From: Verrucomicrobiota bacterium
GTDB taxonomy: Bacteria; Verrucomicrobiota; Verrucomicrobiia; Limisphaerales; JACQFS01
DNA length: 35,704 nt
Assembly (NCBI GenBank): GCA_016199935.1
Contig: JACQFS010000072.1
Span: forward strand, 1 to 35,704
Reading direction: 5' to 3'
Shown here: piece after piece, positions 8,094 to 15,505 of the stretch
How the letters are laid out: every line of letters starts with the position of its first letter
Numbering within the stretch: position 1 is the first letter of the stretch
The notes under the pieces: model-generated
Databases searched by the model: none
What the model saw: the letters and a program-made list of their open reading frames with translations, nothing else
Told to the model about the DNA's origin: nothing
Program-made: the position numbers and the translations under genes

Positions 8094-9293
8094 TCAATAC
8101 ACCCGCGAGAAGACCAGCGCGTAGTCGTCGCGCGTCGAGCGCAGGACCAGCCGGTTGTTCTCGATCGCCACGTCGTCGAAGCTCACGTTGGGCTTGCCCT
8201 GCCGGATGCGCGGCAGATCGAGCGCGACCGAGTAGTGGCCCGCGGCCCCGGCCCATTGCGCCGAGAGGTTGACCGGGCCCGCGCGGAAGATGAGTTGCTT
8301 CTCCGGCGTGGCGATGAGGCTTGCCCCCGCGAGCGCGTCCGCCTCCAGCTTGAGCCGGCGCTGTTCCGTGGCGGTGAACTTGGGGTTGCGGATGATCGCG
8401 TTGCGCACGGTCGCGCCCGGGTCCACCTGCCAGCGGCCGAGGACCGGCTCGGAATCGTAGATCGCGGAGGTTCCGTTCGTGATGAACATCAGCATGTCCG
8501 GCGGCGAGAGCGCGTAGATGGACTTGAGGGTGTCGGCATTGGCGAAGACCGCCTGGACCTTCGGATGGTTGATGATCACGTCCAACGCCGGGCGCGTCAT
8601 GAGGAGTTCGTTGAATTGCGCGTCGTTCGCCAGGTCCTTGATCTCCGGCTTTTCCGCCAGCGAGAGCATCGCCGGGTAACTCCCCAGCCGGCTTTGCGCG
8701 GGCGGGTTCTGATACAGGATGCCGAGCAGGTCCGCCGCGGCGTAAAACTGCGGCGGCGTCGGGTCGATCGCCGCGAGCGCCTTGTCCATCCCCGTCGCCT
8801 GGATGTCGTCGCGCACGCGGTTGAGCCACTGGAGCGCGGGCGGATCCTTCGACGGGTCCGACGACGCGAGTTGATAAGTCAGGTAGCCCGCCGCCATCAC
8901 GATCATCGCGAGCAGCACGAGATACACCGCGCCGACGAACACGCCGACGCAGATGCCCAGCCGCGCGTTGAGCCGCTGCCACGCGAGGTAGAGCGCGTCG
9001 GTGGCCTTGTATTTGTAAAACCACGACACCTTGCCGTGGACCATGAACGCGAGGATGCCGAAGACGAGGTTGACGAGGAGAAACACCGTGACCGGCGGAA
9101 GAAACCAGTTGAAAAGCGGGTTGGTGATCCCGGCCGACGTGTAGATCGGCGCCACCAGCGGCGCGAGGCGAAACGCCAGCGCCGCCGCCAGCACCAGACC
9201 CACGAGGCTCACCAAACCACGGATGGCCCCGAGGCGATGGCCGACGAGGCCAAACAGAATGAACAGGACGAGCGCGGCGATGAGGACGGTCAT
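8094..9293 (-). CDS. CvpA family membrane protein with long C-terminal extension
   Basis: The first ~160 residues of this 399-aa protein have four membrane segments (MTVLIAALVLFILFGLVGHR, then LVSLVGLVLAAALAF, FLLVNLVFGILAFM and a long one around VGAVYLVLLAMIVMAAGYL). They match the colicin V production protein (CvpA) fold, an inner-membrane family linked to envelope integrity and, in some bacteria, peptidoglycan hydrolase control. CvpA proteins are usually about 160-190 aa. Here about 230 more soluble residues follow, first helical (NRVRDDIQATGMDKAL), then a beta-rich tail (GRWQVDPGATVRNAI, DDYALVFSRVY). The extension's function is not known. It is transcribed alone and divergently from the DUF2851 gene. 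Confidence 0.75.
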   Translation of the reverse strand: MTVLIAALVLFILFGLVGHRLGAIRGLVSLVGLVLAAALAFRLAPLVAPIYTSAGITNPLFNWFLPPVTVFLLVNLVFGILAFMVHGKVSWFYKYKATDALYLAWQRLNARLGICVGVFVGAVYLVLLAMIVMAAGYLTYQLASSDPSKDPPALQWLNRVRDDIQATGMDKALAAIDPTPPQFYAAADLLGILYQNPPAQSRLGSYPAMLSLAEKPEIKDLANDAQFNELLMTRPALDVIINHPKVQAVFANADTLKSIYALSPPDMLMFITNGTSAIYDSEPVLGRWQVDPGATVRNAIIRNPKFTATEQRRLKLEADALAGASLIATPEKQLIFRAGPVNLSAQWAGAAGHYSVALDLPRIRQGKPNVSFDDVAIENNRLVLRSTRDDYALVFSRVY

Positions 9294-9402
9294 TGAGGGC
9301 GCACGCTAACGGCCGCGCTCCGTGAAATCACGAAGAAAACACCGGTCGGCCGCGCGGCGTGCTCCACTTGACTTTGCCGGTGCGCCCACCAGCATCGCCC
9401 GC

Positions 9403-10842
9403 GTGACCACCGGCCTCTACGCCCAATGGCGTGAACGCCTCCGCCGCGACACTTTGCGCGAGGGCGCCGGCGGCGCGCCCGCCGAAAAACTTCTCCAGGC
9501 CATCTGGCAGCACCAGCGCCTCCACCGCGATCGCCTCCGCACACTCGATGGCCGCCGCGTGCGCGTGTTGCACCCCGGTTTCTGGAATCACGGGGCCGGT
9601 CCCGACTTCCGCTCCGCCGTCGTGCAGCTCGACGCCGACCCCGCGCGCAGTGGCGACATCGAGGTGGATCGCGAGCGCGCCGGCTGGCACGGGCACGGGC
9701 ACGACACCAACCGCAACTTCGCCGGCGTCATCCTGCACGTCGTGTGGGACGCGCCGGAAAAAAATGCGCCGCCGGATTTGCCCACGCTCGCGTTGCGTCC
9801 GCTGCTCGACGCGCCGCTCGACGAACTTGAACTCTGGCTCGGCGGCGACGCGCCTGAACTCCCCGCCGAGTTCCGCGGCAAATGCAGCGCGCCCCTCGCC
9901 GAACTCGACGCTGGAAAAATTTCCGCGCTCCTCGCTGATGCCGCGCGCGTCCGCCTCGCGATGAAAGCCGCCCAGCTCGCCGCGCGCGCGAAGGACGCCG
10001 GCTGGGAGCAGGCGCTGTGGGAGGGACTCTTCGCCGCGCTCGGCTACCGCCACAATGTCTGGCCGTTGCGCCGGCTTGCGGAGTTGATTCCGCAAATTCG
10101 CGCCGCCGCGTCCGCCGATGGTTCGCTCCAGCACTGGCAGGCGCGGCTGCTCGGGCTTGGCGGCCTGCTCCCGGCCGAGGTCAGCCGGCGGCATCGTGGC
10201 GCGGATGATTACCTCCTCCGGCTCTGGGAAATCTGGTGGCGCGAGCGTGACGCGTGGGAGGAATTCATCCTGCCGCGCGCCACGTGGCGCCTCGCCGGCC
10301 TGCGTCCGGCGAACCAGCCGCCTCGCCGGCTCGCGCTCGCCTCGCACTGGCTTGCGGCCGGCGACCTGCCCACGCGGCTCGAAGCGTGGCTGCGCGCGGA
10401 AGCGGCGCCGGAAAAATCCGCCGTCGGTTTGCTGAAACTCCTCCAGCCGGAGCGCGACGAGTTCTGGTCGTGGCACCTCACGCTCGCGGGCCAGCGCGCC
10501 GCCAAGCCACAGGCGCTGCTCGGCGCGCCGCGCGCGACCGATCTCGCCGTCAACGTCGTGCTCCCGTGGCTGTGGGCGCGCGCCGACGCCGGCCGCAACG
10601 CCGCGGCGCGCGCGCAGGTCGAGGCGCGTTACTTCGCGTGGCCCGCCGCCGAGGACAACACCGTGCTCAAGCGCGCGCGGCAGCGGTTGCTCGGCGGCAG
10701 CCCGCCGCGCCTCTTCCGCACCGCCGCGGCGCAGCAGGGCCTGCTGCAAATCGTGCGCGACTTCTGCGACCACTCCAACGCCGTGTGCGACCAGTGCCGC
10801 TTCCCGGACTTGGTGCGGCAGTTCTCCACGGCGACCGCGTGA
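9403..10842 (+). CDS. DUF2851 family protein
   Basis: The product (479 aa from GTG at 9403) begins VTTGLYAQWRERLRR and contains the hallmarks of DUF2851: EKLLQAIWQHQRL, RVLHPGFWNHGAGPDF, GDIEVDRERAGWHGHGH and a VILHVVWD strand. The C-terminus has a Cys set (DFCDHSNAVCDQCRFPD) that could bind metal. The biochemical role of the family is not established; the GPDF and IE-containing core resembles a nuclease-like fold, which is only a suggestion. A longer GTG start at 9322 is possible but encodes an Arg-rich, unlikely leader. It is divergent from the CvpA-like gene; thyA starts 78 nt downstream. Confidence 0.8.
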   Translation: MTTGLYAQWRERLRRDTLREGAGGAPAEKLLQAIWQHQRLHRDRLRTLDGRRVRVLHPGFWNHGAGPDFRSAVVQLDADPARSGDIEVDRERAGWHGHGHDTNRNFAGVILHVVWDAPEKNAPPDLPTLALRPLLDAPLDELELWLGGDAPELPAEFRGKCSAPLAELDAGKISALLADAARVRLAMKAAQLAARAKDAGWEQALWEGLFAALGYRHNVWPLRRLAELIPQIRAAASADGSLQHWQARLLGLGGLLPAEVSRRHRGADDYLLRLWEIWWRERDAWEEFILPRATWRLAGLRPANQPPRRLALASHWLAAGDLPTRLEAWLRAEAAPEKSAVGLLKLLQPERDEFWSWHLTLAGQRAAKPQALLGAPRATDLAVNVVLPWLWARADAGRNAAARAQVEARYFAWPAAEDNTVLKRARQRLLGGSPPRLFRTAAAQQGLLQIVRDFCDHSNAVCDQCRFPDLVRQFSTATA

Positions 10843-10881
10843 CGGATCGGCACCCGTCAGTCGTTTGAATCTGAATTTCCG

Positions 10882-10905
10882 TTTGCGTCTTTGCGCCTTT
10901 GCGTT
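10882..10905. repeat. TTTGCGYY octamer tandem repeat, 3 copies
   Basis: Three 8-bp units (TTTGCGTC, TTTGCGCC, TTTGCGTT) lie 16 nt before the thyA start codon, close to or within the 5' untranslated region. A short T-rich stretch precedes them. They are not an obvious ribosome-binding site. Confidence 0.7.
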
Positions 10906-10920
10906 AAACCCCCCTCCGCG

Positions 10921-11715
10921 ATGCTCGAATATCACCGCCTCCTCCGCCACGTCATGGACCACGGCCGCTTCAAGGCCGACCGCACGGGCACGGGCACCTA
11001 CTCGGTCTTTGGCGCACAAGCGCGCTTTCCGCTCGTGGAAGGTTTTCCGCTCGTCACCACGAAGAAGGTTCATCTCAAGAGCATCATTTACGAACTGCTC
11101 TGGTTCCTCCGCGGCGAAACGAATGTCCGCTGGCTTCAGGAAAACGGCGTGAATATCTGGAACGAATGGGCCGACGCTGACGGAAATCTCGGCCGCGTCT
11201 ATGGCGCGCAATGGTGCGACTGGCGCACGGCCGACGGTCGCTCGATCAACCAGATCGAAAACGTGGTCGCGCAAATTCGGAAGAATCCCGACAGCCGACG
11301 GCTGATCGTCACTGCATGGAATCCCGGCGAGGTGGAGACGATGGCGCTGCCGCCGTGCCATTCGCTGTTTCAGTTCTACGTGAGCGAGGGCGAGTTGAGC
11401 TGCCAGCTTTATCAGCGGAGCGCGGATATTTTTCTCGGCGTGCCATTCAACATCGCGAGCTACGCGCTGCTCACGCTGATGGTCGCGCAGGTGTGCGGGC
11501 TGAAGCCGGGCGACTTCGTCCACGCGTTCGGCGACCTGCACCTCTACGCGAACCACGTCGAGCAGGCGAAGCTCCAGCTCACGCGCGAGCCGCGTCCGCT
11601 GCCGGTGATGAAGGTGAATCCCGCGGTGAAAAATCTGCGCGACTTCCAGTTCGAGGACTTCGAGTTGGTGGGCTACGACCCGCATCCCGCCATCAAGGCG
11701 CCGGTGGCGGTGTGA
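10921..11715 (+). CDS. thyA: Thymidylate synthase
   Basis: The 264-aa protein is the same length as E. coli ThyA and has the full set of signatures: [12 protein letters not shown], the substrate loop [20 protein letters not shown], the active-site Cys146 in [29 protein letters not shown] (phosphate and dUMP contacts) and HLYANHVEQ. It catalyses dUMP + 5,10-methylene-THF to dTMP + DHF in the cytoplasm. ATG at 10921 is chosen by alignment of the [13 protein letters not shown] start with the family; an upstream in-frame GTG/ATG region is repeat-like. No dihydrofolate reductase gene is adjacent. Confidence 0.97.
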   Translation: MLEYHRLLRHVMDHGRFKADRTGTGTYSVFGAQARFPLVEGFPLVTTKKVHLKSIIYELLWFLRGETNVRWLQENGVNIWNEWADADGNLGRVYGAQWCDWRTADGRSINQIENVVAQIRKNPDSRRLIVTAWNPGEVETMALPPCHSLFQFYVSEGELSCQLYQRSADIFLGVPFNIASYALLTLMVAQVCGLKPGDFVHAFGDLHLYANHVEQAKLQLTREPRPLPVMKVNPAVKNLRDFQFEDFELVGYDPHPAIKAPVAV

Positions 11716-11723
11716 GTGTGTTT

Positions 11724-12176
11724 ATGACGACGACTGAAAACGGGGCAAAGCAGATAACCAACGGAAGTTCGATCGGAATTCTTGTCGTAGTAACAATCCT
11801 GACTTTTTTAGCGGCCATCGGAGCTAGTCTGTATTTTGGCTTCGCCTATGGCATGTCCGCTTCCGGCGGGACTTTGGTTCGTCCCGGGAAATACTTGTGG
11901 CTGGCAATCCCATGCATCTTAATTTTTGCGGTTTCGATTCGCCGGTTTGGACCGCTCGCCGCTCTCATCGCACTCTTGTCCGTATCTAGTGTTTTTAGTT
12001 TTGCATCGTTCAAGATGTGGAAAACAGAACGCGACCCGAGGGACGCAAGAGAATGGGGAACCGTGTTTCGTGTAATCGTCGTCACCGCCGGTGGGGCAAT
12101 CTTGGTCTCAACTGTCCCAATCCGCTCTACCCCAAAAAACCGTAGCCGGACGACTCACGCCGCCCGGCTTCGCTGA
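11724..12176 (+). CDS. Small integral membrane protein, unknown function
   Basis: The 150-aa protein has four predicted hydrophobic segments: GILVVVTILTFLAAIGASLY, YLWLAIPCILIFAVSI, PLAALIALLSVSSVFSF and VFRVIVVTAGGAILVSTV. A short Lys/Arg-rich tail follows. It starts 8 nt after the thyA stop and is probably cotranscribed. Its base composition is unlike its neighbours (28 of 60 G+C at 11881-11940, versus 39 of 60 at 10201-10260), which suggests later acquisition. The 3' end overlaps the convergent Spy-like gene by 22 nt. I do not recognise a family. Confidence 0.65.
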   Translation: MTTTENGAKQITNGSSIGILVVVTILTFLAAIGASLYFGFAYGMSASGGTLVRPGKYLWLAIPCILIFAVSIRRFGPLAALIALLSVSSVFSFASFKMWKTERDPRDAREWGTVFRVIVVTAGGAILVSTVPIRSTPKNRSRTTHAARLR

Positions 12177-12739
12177 ACCTTTTCCCATTTCTCGAACTGC
12201 TCCTTGTTCAGGATTTCCTTCATCTTCGCGCTCATCGTCTCCTGCGCCTTCTGCATCTTCTCACGGCGTTCGTCCGGCGAGGCATCGCGCAGTCCCTGCA
12301 TGGCCTGACCCTGCTCCTGCATCAGGGCCTGGACCTTGGGCTTCTGCTCATCGGAGAGGCCGAGTTCCTCCATGATCTTCTGCATCCGCTCGCGCATGGA
12401 GCCGGCGCCACCCGCACCGGGAGCGCCGCCGGGACCGGCCGCGCGCGCCTTTTCCCATTTCTCGAACTGTTCCTTGGTGAGCAGTTCCTTCATCTTCGCG
12501 GTCATCTTGTCACGGCGTTCTTCGGCCGGAACCTCGCGCAGCTCCTGCATCGCAGCGCGGAACTTTTCCTTCTGCTCGTCGGAGAGGCCGAGGTCCTCCA
12601 TGGCCTTCTGCATGCCGGCGCGGCCGGGACCGCCGTCGGGGCCTTTGGCTTTGCCTTTGGCTTCGGCGTCGGCGGCGCGGGCCAGCGGGGTGAGAGTGAG
12701 CGTGAGCGCGGTGAGGAGGAGCAACGGTGTGGTTTTCAT
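12155..12739 (-). CDS. Spy/CpxP-like periplasmic protein with internal duplication
   Basis: The 194-aa protein has a signal peptide (MKTTPLLLLTALTLTLTPLA, then RAADA). The mature part consists of two related helical repeats. Each begins with LGLSDEQK and ends with a KMKE(L/I)L(T/N)KEQFEKWEK block (about residues 50-99 and 123-188), separated by a Gly/Pro/Ala linker around GGAPGAGGAGS. The L-x-x-x-Q pattern and charged helices resemble Spy/CpxP and related metal/stress periplasmic helical proteins; strong relatives are common in Planctomycetes and Verrucomicrobiota. Role inferred: periplasmic chaperone or stress sensor. It is transcribed divergently from the pseudopilin gene across a 183-nt gap in which I see no clear operator. 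Confidence 0.75.
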   Translation of the reverse strand: MKTTPLLLLTALTLTLTPLARAADAEAKGKAKGPDGGPGRAGMQKAMEDLGLSDEQKEKFRAAMQELREVPAEERRDKMTAKMKELLTKEQFEKWEKARAAGPGGAPGAGGAGSMRERMQKIMEELGLSDEQKPKVQALMQEQGQAMQGLRDASPDERREKMQKAQETMSAKMKEILNKEQFEKWEKVQRSRAA

Positions 12740-12922
12740 AAAATGCAGTCTTCGGTTGTTCGTGCCGGCCCGGTCGGGCGGCGGTGTTTGGTTCGTTGAA
12801 GGAGCATGACGCCGTCGGGCGGGAGCGGTTACAGGCGCAGTTTCTCAGACCCAAGAAGCGGATGGGCGGTCGGATGAATTAACCGCTTGTCGCGGCCTCG
12901 CGGCGGCGTTATCACCAACCCC

Positions 12923-13594
12923 ATGCAAGCCCCTTCCCCGACCCGGCGGCGCGCTGCGTTCACGCTGATCGAGCTGCTGGTCGTCATCGCCATCATCGCG
13001 ATCCTTGCCAGCCTGTTGCTGCCTGCGCTCGCGAAGGCCAAGAGCAAGGCCCAGCGGGCCAAATGCAGCAGCAACCTCAAGCAGATCGCCCTCGCGCTGA
13101 ACATGTGGCAGCATGACAACGAGGAAAAAAATCCGTGGCAGGTGTCTACCAACAACGGCGGCAGCCAGAGCAACATCGTCACTTGGACGCATTTCCTCCC
13201 GCTGCAGAAGGATCTCCTCACGCCGCAGGTGCTCGTCTGTCCGGCCGATTCCGCTAAATCCCCAGCGACGGATTTCTCCACCAGCGCCAGCGGCTTCCAG
13301 ACCCTTGGCAGCAATGCCCTGAGCTACACCGTCTGCCCGGAAGCCACCGTGGACCTGCCGCACTATCAGGTCTTTGGCGACCGCAACATCTCGGGCAGCG
13401 CCGGCATGTGCGGCGGCGTCTACCCCTGCATCGCGGTCGGTACCAATGGCAATTGGACCAGCGCGATCCACGTTTTTTCGGGCAGCCTCGCCTATGAGGA
13501 CGGCAGCGTGCAGACCACGGGGCCCAACGACTTGGTGAACTGGCTTGGGCTCACCGAGGACCCGAACCTCAGCAACTGCACCATGCTGCCGTAG
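12923..13594 (+). CDS. Type II secretion/pilus pseudopilin-like protein (prepilin cleavage domain)
   Basis: The 223-aa protein has a short basic leader ([12 protein letters not shown]) followed by [20 protein letters not shown], the classic type IV prepilin N-terminus with the peptidase cleavage before F and Glu at position +5. [20 protein letters not shown] follows, the pattern of the large H-X9-DG/DUF1559-related families of Planctomycetes and Verrucomicrobiota. The C-terminal domain is Gly/Ser/Cys-rich with [13 protein letters not shown]. It is exported, processed by prepilin peptidase and anchored at the inner membrane or assembled into a pseudopilus. ATG at 12923 gives the correct short leader. 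Genomes of this group carry many such paralogues; the specific role is unknown. Confidence 0.9.
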   Translation: MQAPSPTRRRAAFTLIELLVVIAIIAILASLLLPALAKAKSKAQRAKCSSNLKQIALALNMWQHDNEEKNPWQVSTNNGGSQSNIVTWTHFLPLQKDLLTPQVLVCPADSAKSPATDFSTSASGFQTLGSNALSYTVCPEATVDLPHYQVFGDRNISGSAGMCGGVYPCIAVGTNGNWTSAIHVFSGSLAYEDGSVQTTGPNDLVNWLGLTEDPNLSNCTMLP

Positions 13595-13672
13595 CCCGCG
13601 CGGCCCGGCGCGCCGCGCAGCCGGCCGTTGCTTTTCCTCCGGGCGCGGCGCACGCTCGCCAAAATCCCGCCC

Positions 13673-13981
13673 ATGAAAAAACTCCTGCTCTCCGCCAGCC
13701 TTTTGCTCGCGCTCCTCGGATCCGCGGCGCGCGCCGCCGAGGAAGCCGCCCCCGCCCGTGCGTGGCACGCCACCACGTTGTGGGAGGCCATCGCCTACAT
13801 GATTGTGTTCGCCGCGTTCGGCCTCGCCGCGGCGATCGTCGGCTACAAGGTCTTCGACAAATGCACGCCCGGCGATCTGAACAAGGAGATCCTCGAGCAC
13901 CGGAACATCGCCGCCGCCATCATCGGCGCCGCGGTGATCCTCGGCGTGTGCATCATCATCGCCGCCGCGATGATCGGTTGA
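13673..13981 (+). CDS. DUF350 (YjfL-like) membrane protein
   Basis: The 102-aa protein has a signal-peptide-like N-terminus (MKKLLLSASLLLALLGSAAR, about residues 1-21). Two further membrane helices follow, around IAYMIVFAAFGLAAAIVGYK and ILEHRNIAAAIIGAAVILGV, the core of DUF350 with the conserved N-x-A-A-A-I-I-G element. The family is represented by E. coli YjfL and is often encoded next to glutathionylspermidine-synthase-like ATP-grasp proteins, as here. It acts in the inner membrane; function unproven. It is the first gene of a tight plus-strand cassette (25 nt to the lipoprotein gene, then a 1-nt overlap to the ATP-grasp gene). Confidence 0.85.
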   Translation: MKKLLLSASLLLALLGSAARAAEEAAPARAWHATTLWEAIAYMIVFAAFGLAAAIVGYKVFDKCTPGDLNKEILEHRNIAAAIIGAAVILGVCIIIAAAMIG

Positions 13982-14006
13982 ACGGGCTCGCGCCCGCCGC
14001 CCTCGG

Positions 14007-14369
14007 ATGAAACGCTCCCGGCGCATCCGGCTCGTGCTCCTCGGCGGCCTCGCCTCCGGGACGTTTGCGAGTTGCTCGCCCCCGCCCTCGATCTCCACCG
14101 AGAACGTCTATCCCAACAATCACCACGTCCCCGGCGTCGGCTACTATCACGCGCCGTTTCGCGCGTGGTATCCGCTTCCCTACAACCAGTTCGACGCGGC
14201 GCAGCAACGCTACTACCACGGCGGCCAGTGGGACGCCGCGCCGCACGAGAGCATCACCAACCTTTCCTCGCCCACGCCCGAAGCCGTCGCGCGCGCCGAG
14301 ATCGTGCGCACCGACGTGAAGCGCAGCGGCTTCGGCAGTTCGTCGCGCGGCTTTTCCACCTCGTCCTGA
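14007..14369 (+). CDS. Small lipoprotein, YgiB/DUF1190-like C-terminus
   Basis: The 120-aa protein has a basic N-terminus, a short hydrophobic stretch (LVLLGGLASGTFASC) and a Cys at residue 23 that fits a lipobox, although Phe at -3 is slightly unusual. The mature part is rich in Tyr, His and Pro (NHHVPGVGYYHAPFRAWYPL) and ends SGFGSSSRGFSTSS. A similar Gly/Ser-rich 'GFGSS' tail is characteristic of the YgiB/YjfM (DUF1190) proteins that accompany YgiC/YjfC. It is therefore probably the YgiB-type partner, exported and lipid-anchored; the assignment rests on position and tail only. The TGA stop shares a base with the next ATG (TGATG). Confidence 0.7.
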   Translation: MKRSRRIRLVLLGGLASGTFASCSPPPSISTENVYPNNHHVPGVGYYHAPFRAWYPLPYNQFDAAQQRYYHGGQWDAAPHESITNLSSPTPEAVARAEIVRTDVKRSGFGSSSRGFSTSS

Positions 14370-15490
14370 TGCAACGCCACCGCTGCCATCCCCGCCCCGA
14401 CTGGAAGGAAAAGGTCGAGTCCATCGGCCTCACGTATCACTCGCACGAGCACGGCCCCTACTGGGACGAGTCCGCGTGTTACGAACTCGACGCGCGCGAA
14501 GTCAGCGCGCTCGAATCCGCCGCCAACACGCTGCACCACCTCTGCATCGCTGCCGCCGAGGCCGTCATCGAGCGGAAATGGTGGGACCGCCTTGGCATTC
14601 CGTCCGCGGCGATTCCCGCGATCACGCGCTCGTGGGAGCGCGATGACTTCAGCCTTTTCGGCCGGTTTGATTTCGCTTTCGACGGCCACACGCCGCCGAA
14701 GCTGCTTGAATACAATGCCGACACGCCGACCGCGCTCGTCGAGGCCGCCGTCGCGCAATGGTTCTGGCTCCAGGACACGCGGCCGGACGCCGACCAGTTC
14801 AACTCGATCCACGAGCGGCTCATCGAGGCGTGGCGCCGTTTCGCGGGCACGACCATTCACTTCAGCGGCGTGAAGGAGCACGCTGAGGACGAGCAGACGA
14901 TTTTGTATCTGCGGGACACTTGCACGCAGGCCGGCGTCGAGGCGCTCGCCGTCCACATCGAGGACCTCGGCTGGGATGCGCGGCAGAAATGTTTCGTGGA
15001 CCTCGACCTCCGGCGCGTCACGCGCTGCTTCAAACTTTATCCGTGGGAATGGCTCTGGCACGAGGAGTTCGCGCCGCACCTCGCGCGCGAGCCGGTGCAG
15101 TTCATCGAGCCAACGTGGAAAATGCTGTTGAGCAACAAGGGCCTGCTGCCGGTGCTGTGGGAACTTTTTCCTGGTCATCCAAATCTCCTGCCCGCCTTCG
15201 ACTCGGCCGCGCCGCTCGGCGGGCATTTCATCCGCAAACCCAAACTCAGCCGCGAGGGCAGCAACGTCGCGCTCGTCGAGTCCGGCATCGTGGTCGAGGA
15301 GACCGGCGGCGATTACGGCGCGGAAGGCCACGTGTTTCAGGCGCTCGCGCCGGTGCCGGACTTCGATGGCCACCGGCCTGTCTGCGGCGTGTGGGTCGTG
15401 GATCACGAGGCCGCCGGCCTCGGCATCCGCGAGGACACGCGCCGCATCACCGGCAACCTCAGCCGCTTCGTCCCGCATTTTTTCCGTTGA
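14369..15490 (+). CDS. YgiC/YjfC-type glutathionylspermidine synthase-like ATP-grasp protein
   Basis: The 373-aa protein matches the synthetase half of glutathionylspermidine synthase: WERDDFSLFGRFDFAFDG, the family signature LLEYNADTPTALVEAA, FIEPTWKMLLSNKGLLPVLW and the ATP-grasp loop RKPKLSREGSNVALVESG. It lacks the N-terminal amidase of E. coli Gss, as do YgiC and YjfC. Expected chemistry is ATP-dependent amide ligation of a peptide carboxylate to an amine (polyamine or peptide), but the YgiC/YjfC substrates are not established. ATG at 14369 overlaps the lipoprotein stop, indicating translational coupling. The neighbouring DUF350 and DUF4178 genes reinforce the assignment. Confidence 0.9.
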   Translation: MQRHRCHPRPDWKEKVESIGLTYHSHEHGPYWDESACYELDAREVSALESAANTLHHLCIAAAEAVIERKWWDRLGIPSAAIPAITRSWERDDFSLFGRFDFAFDGHTPPKLLEYNADTPTALVEAAVAQWFWLQDTRPDADQFNSIHERLIEAWRRFAGTTIHFSGVKEHAEDEQTILYLRDTCTQAGVEALAVHIEDLGWDARQKCFVDLDLRRVTRCFKLYPWEWLWHEEFAPHLAREPVQFIEPTWKMLLSNKGLLPVLWELFPGHPNLLPAFDSAAPLGGHFIRKPKLSREGSNVALVESGIVVEETGGDYGAEGHVFQALAPVPDFDGHRPVCGVWVVDHEAAGLGIREDTRRITGNLSRFVPHFFR

Positions 15491-15505
15491 ACACAAACGC
15501 GCGCG

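Noticed and set aside
9328-11685. Long minus-strand open frame (about 785 codons) opposite the DUF2851 and thyA genes
   Set aside because: It runs antisense across two well-supported genes, is rich in Arg, Ala, Glu and His in no domain pattern, and is expected from third-position GC bias.
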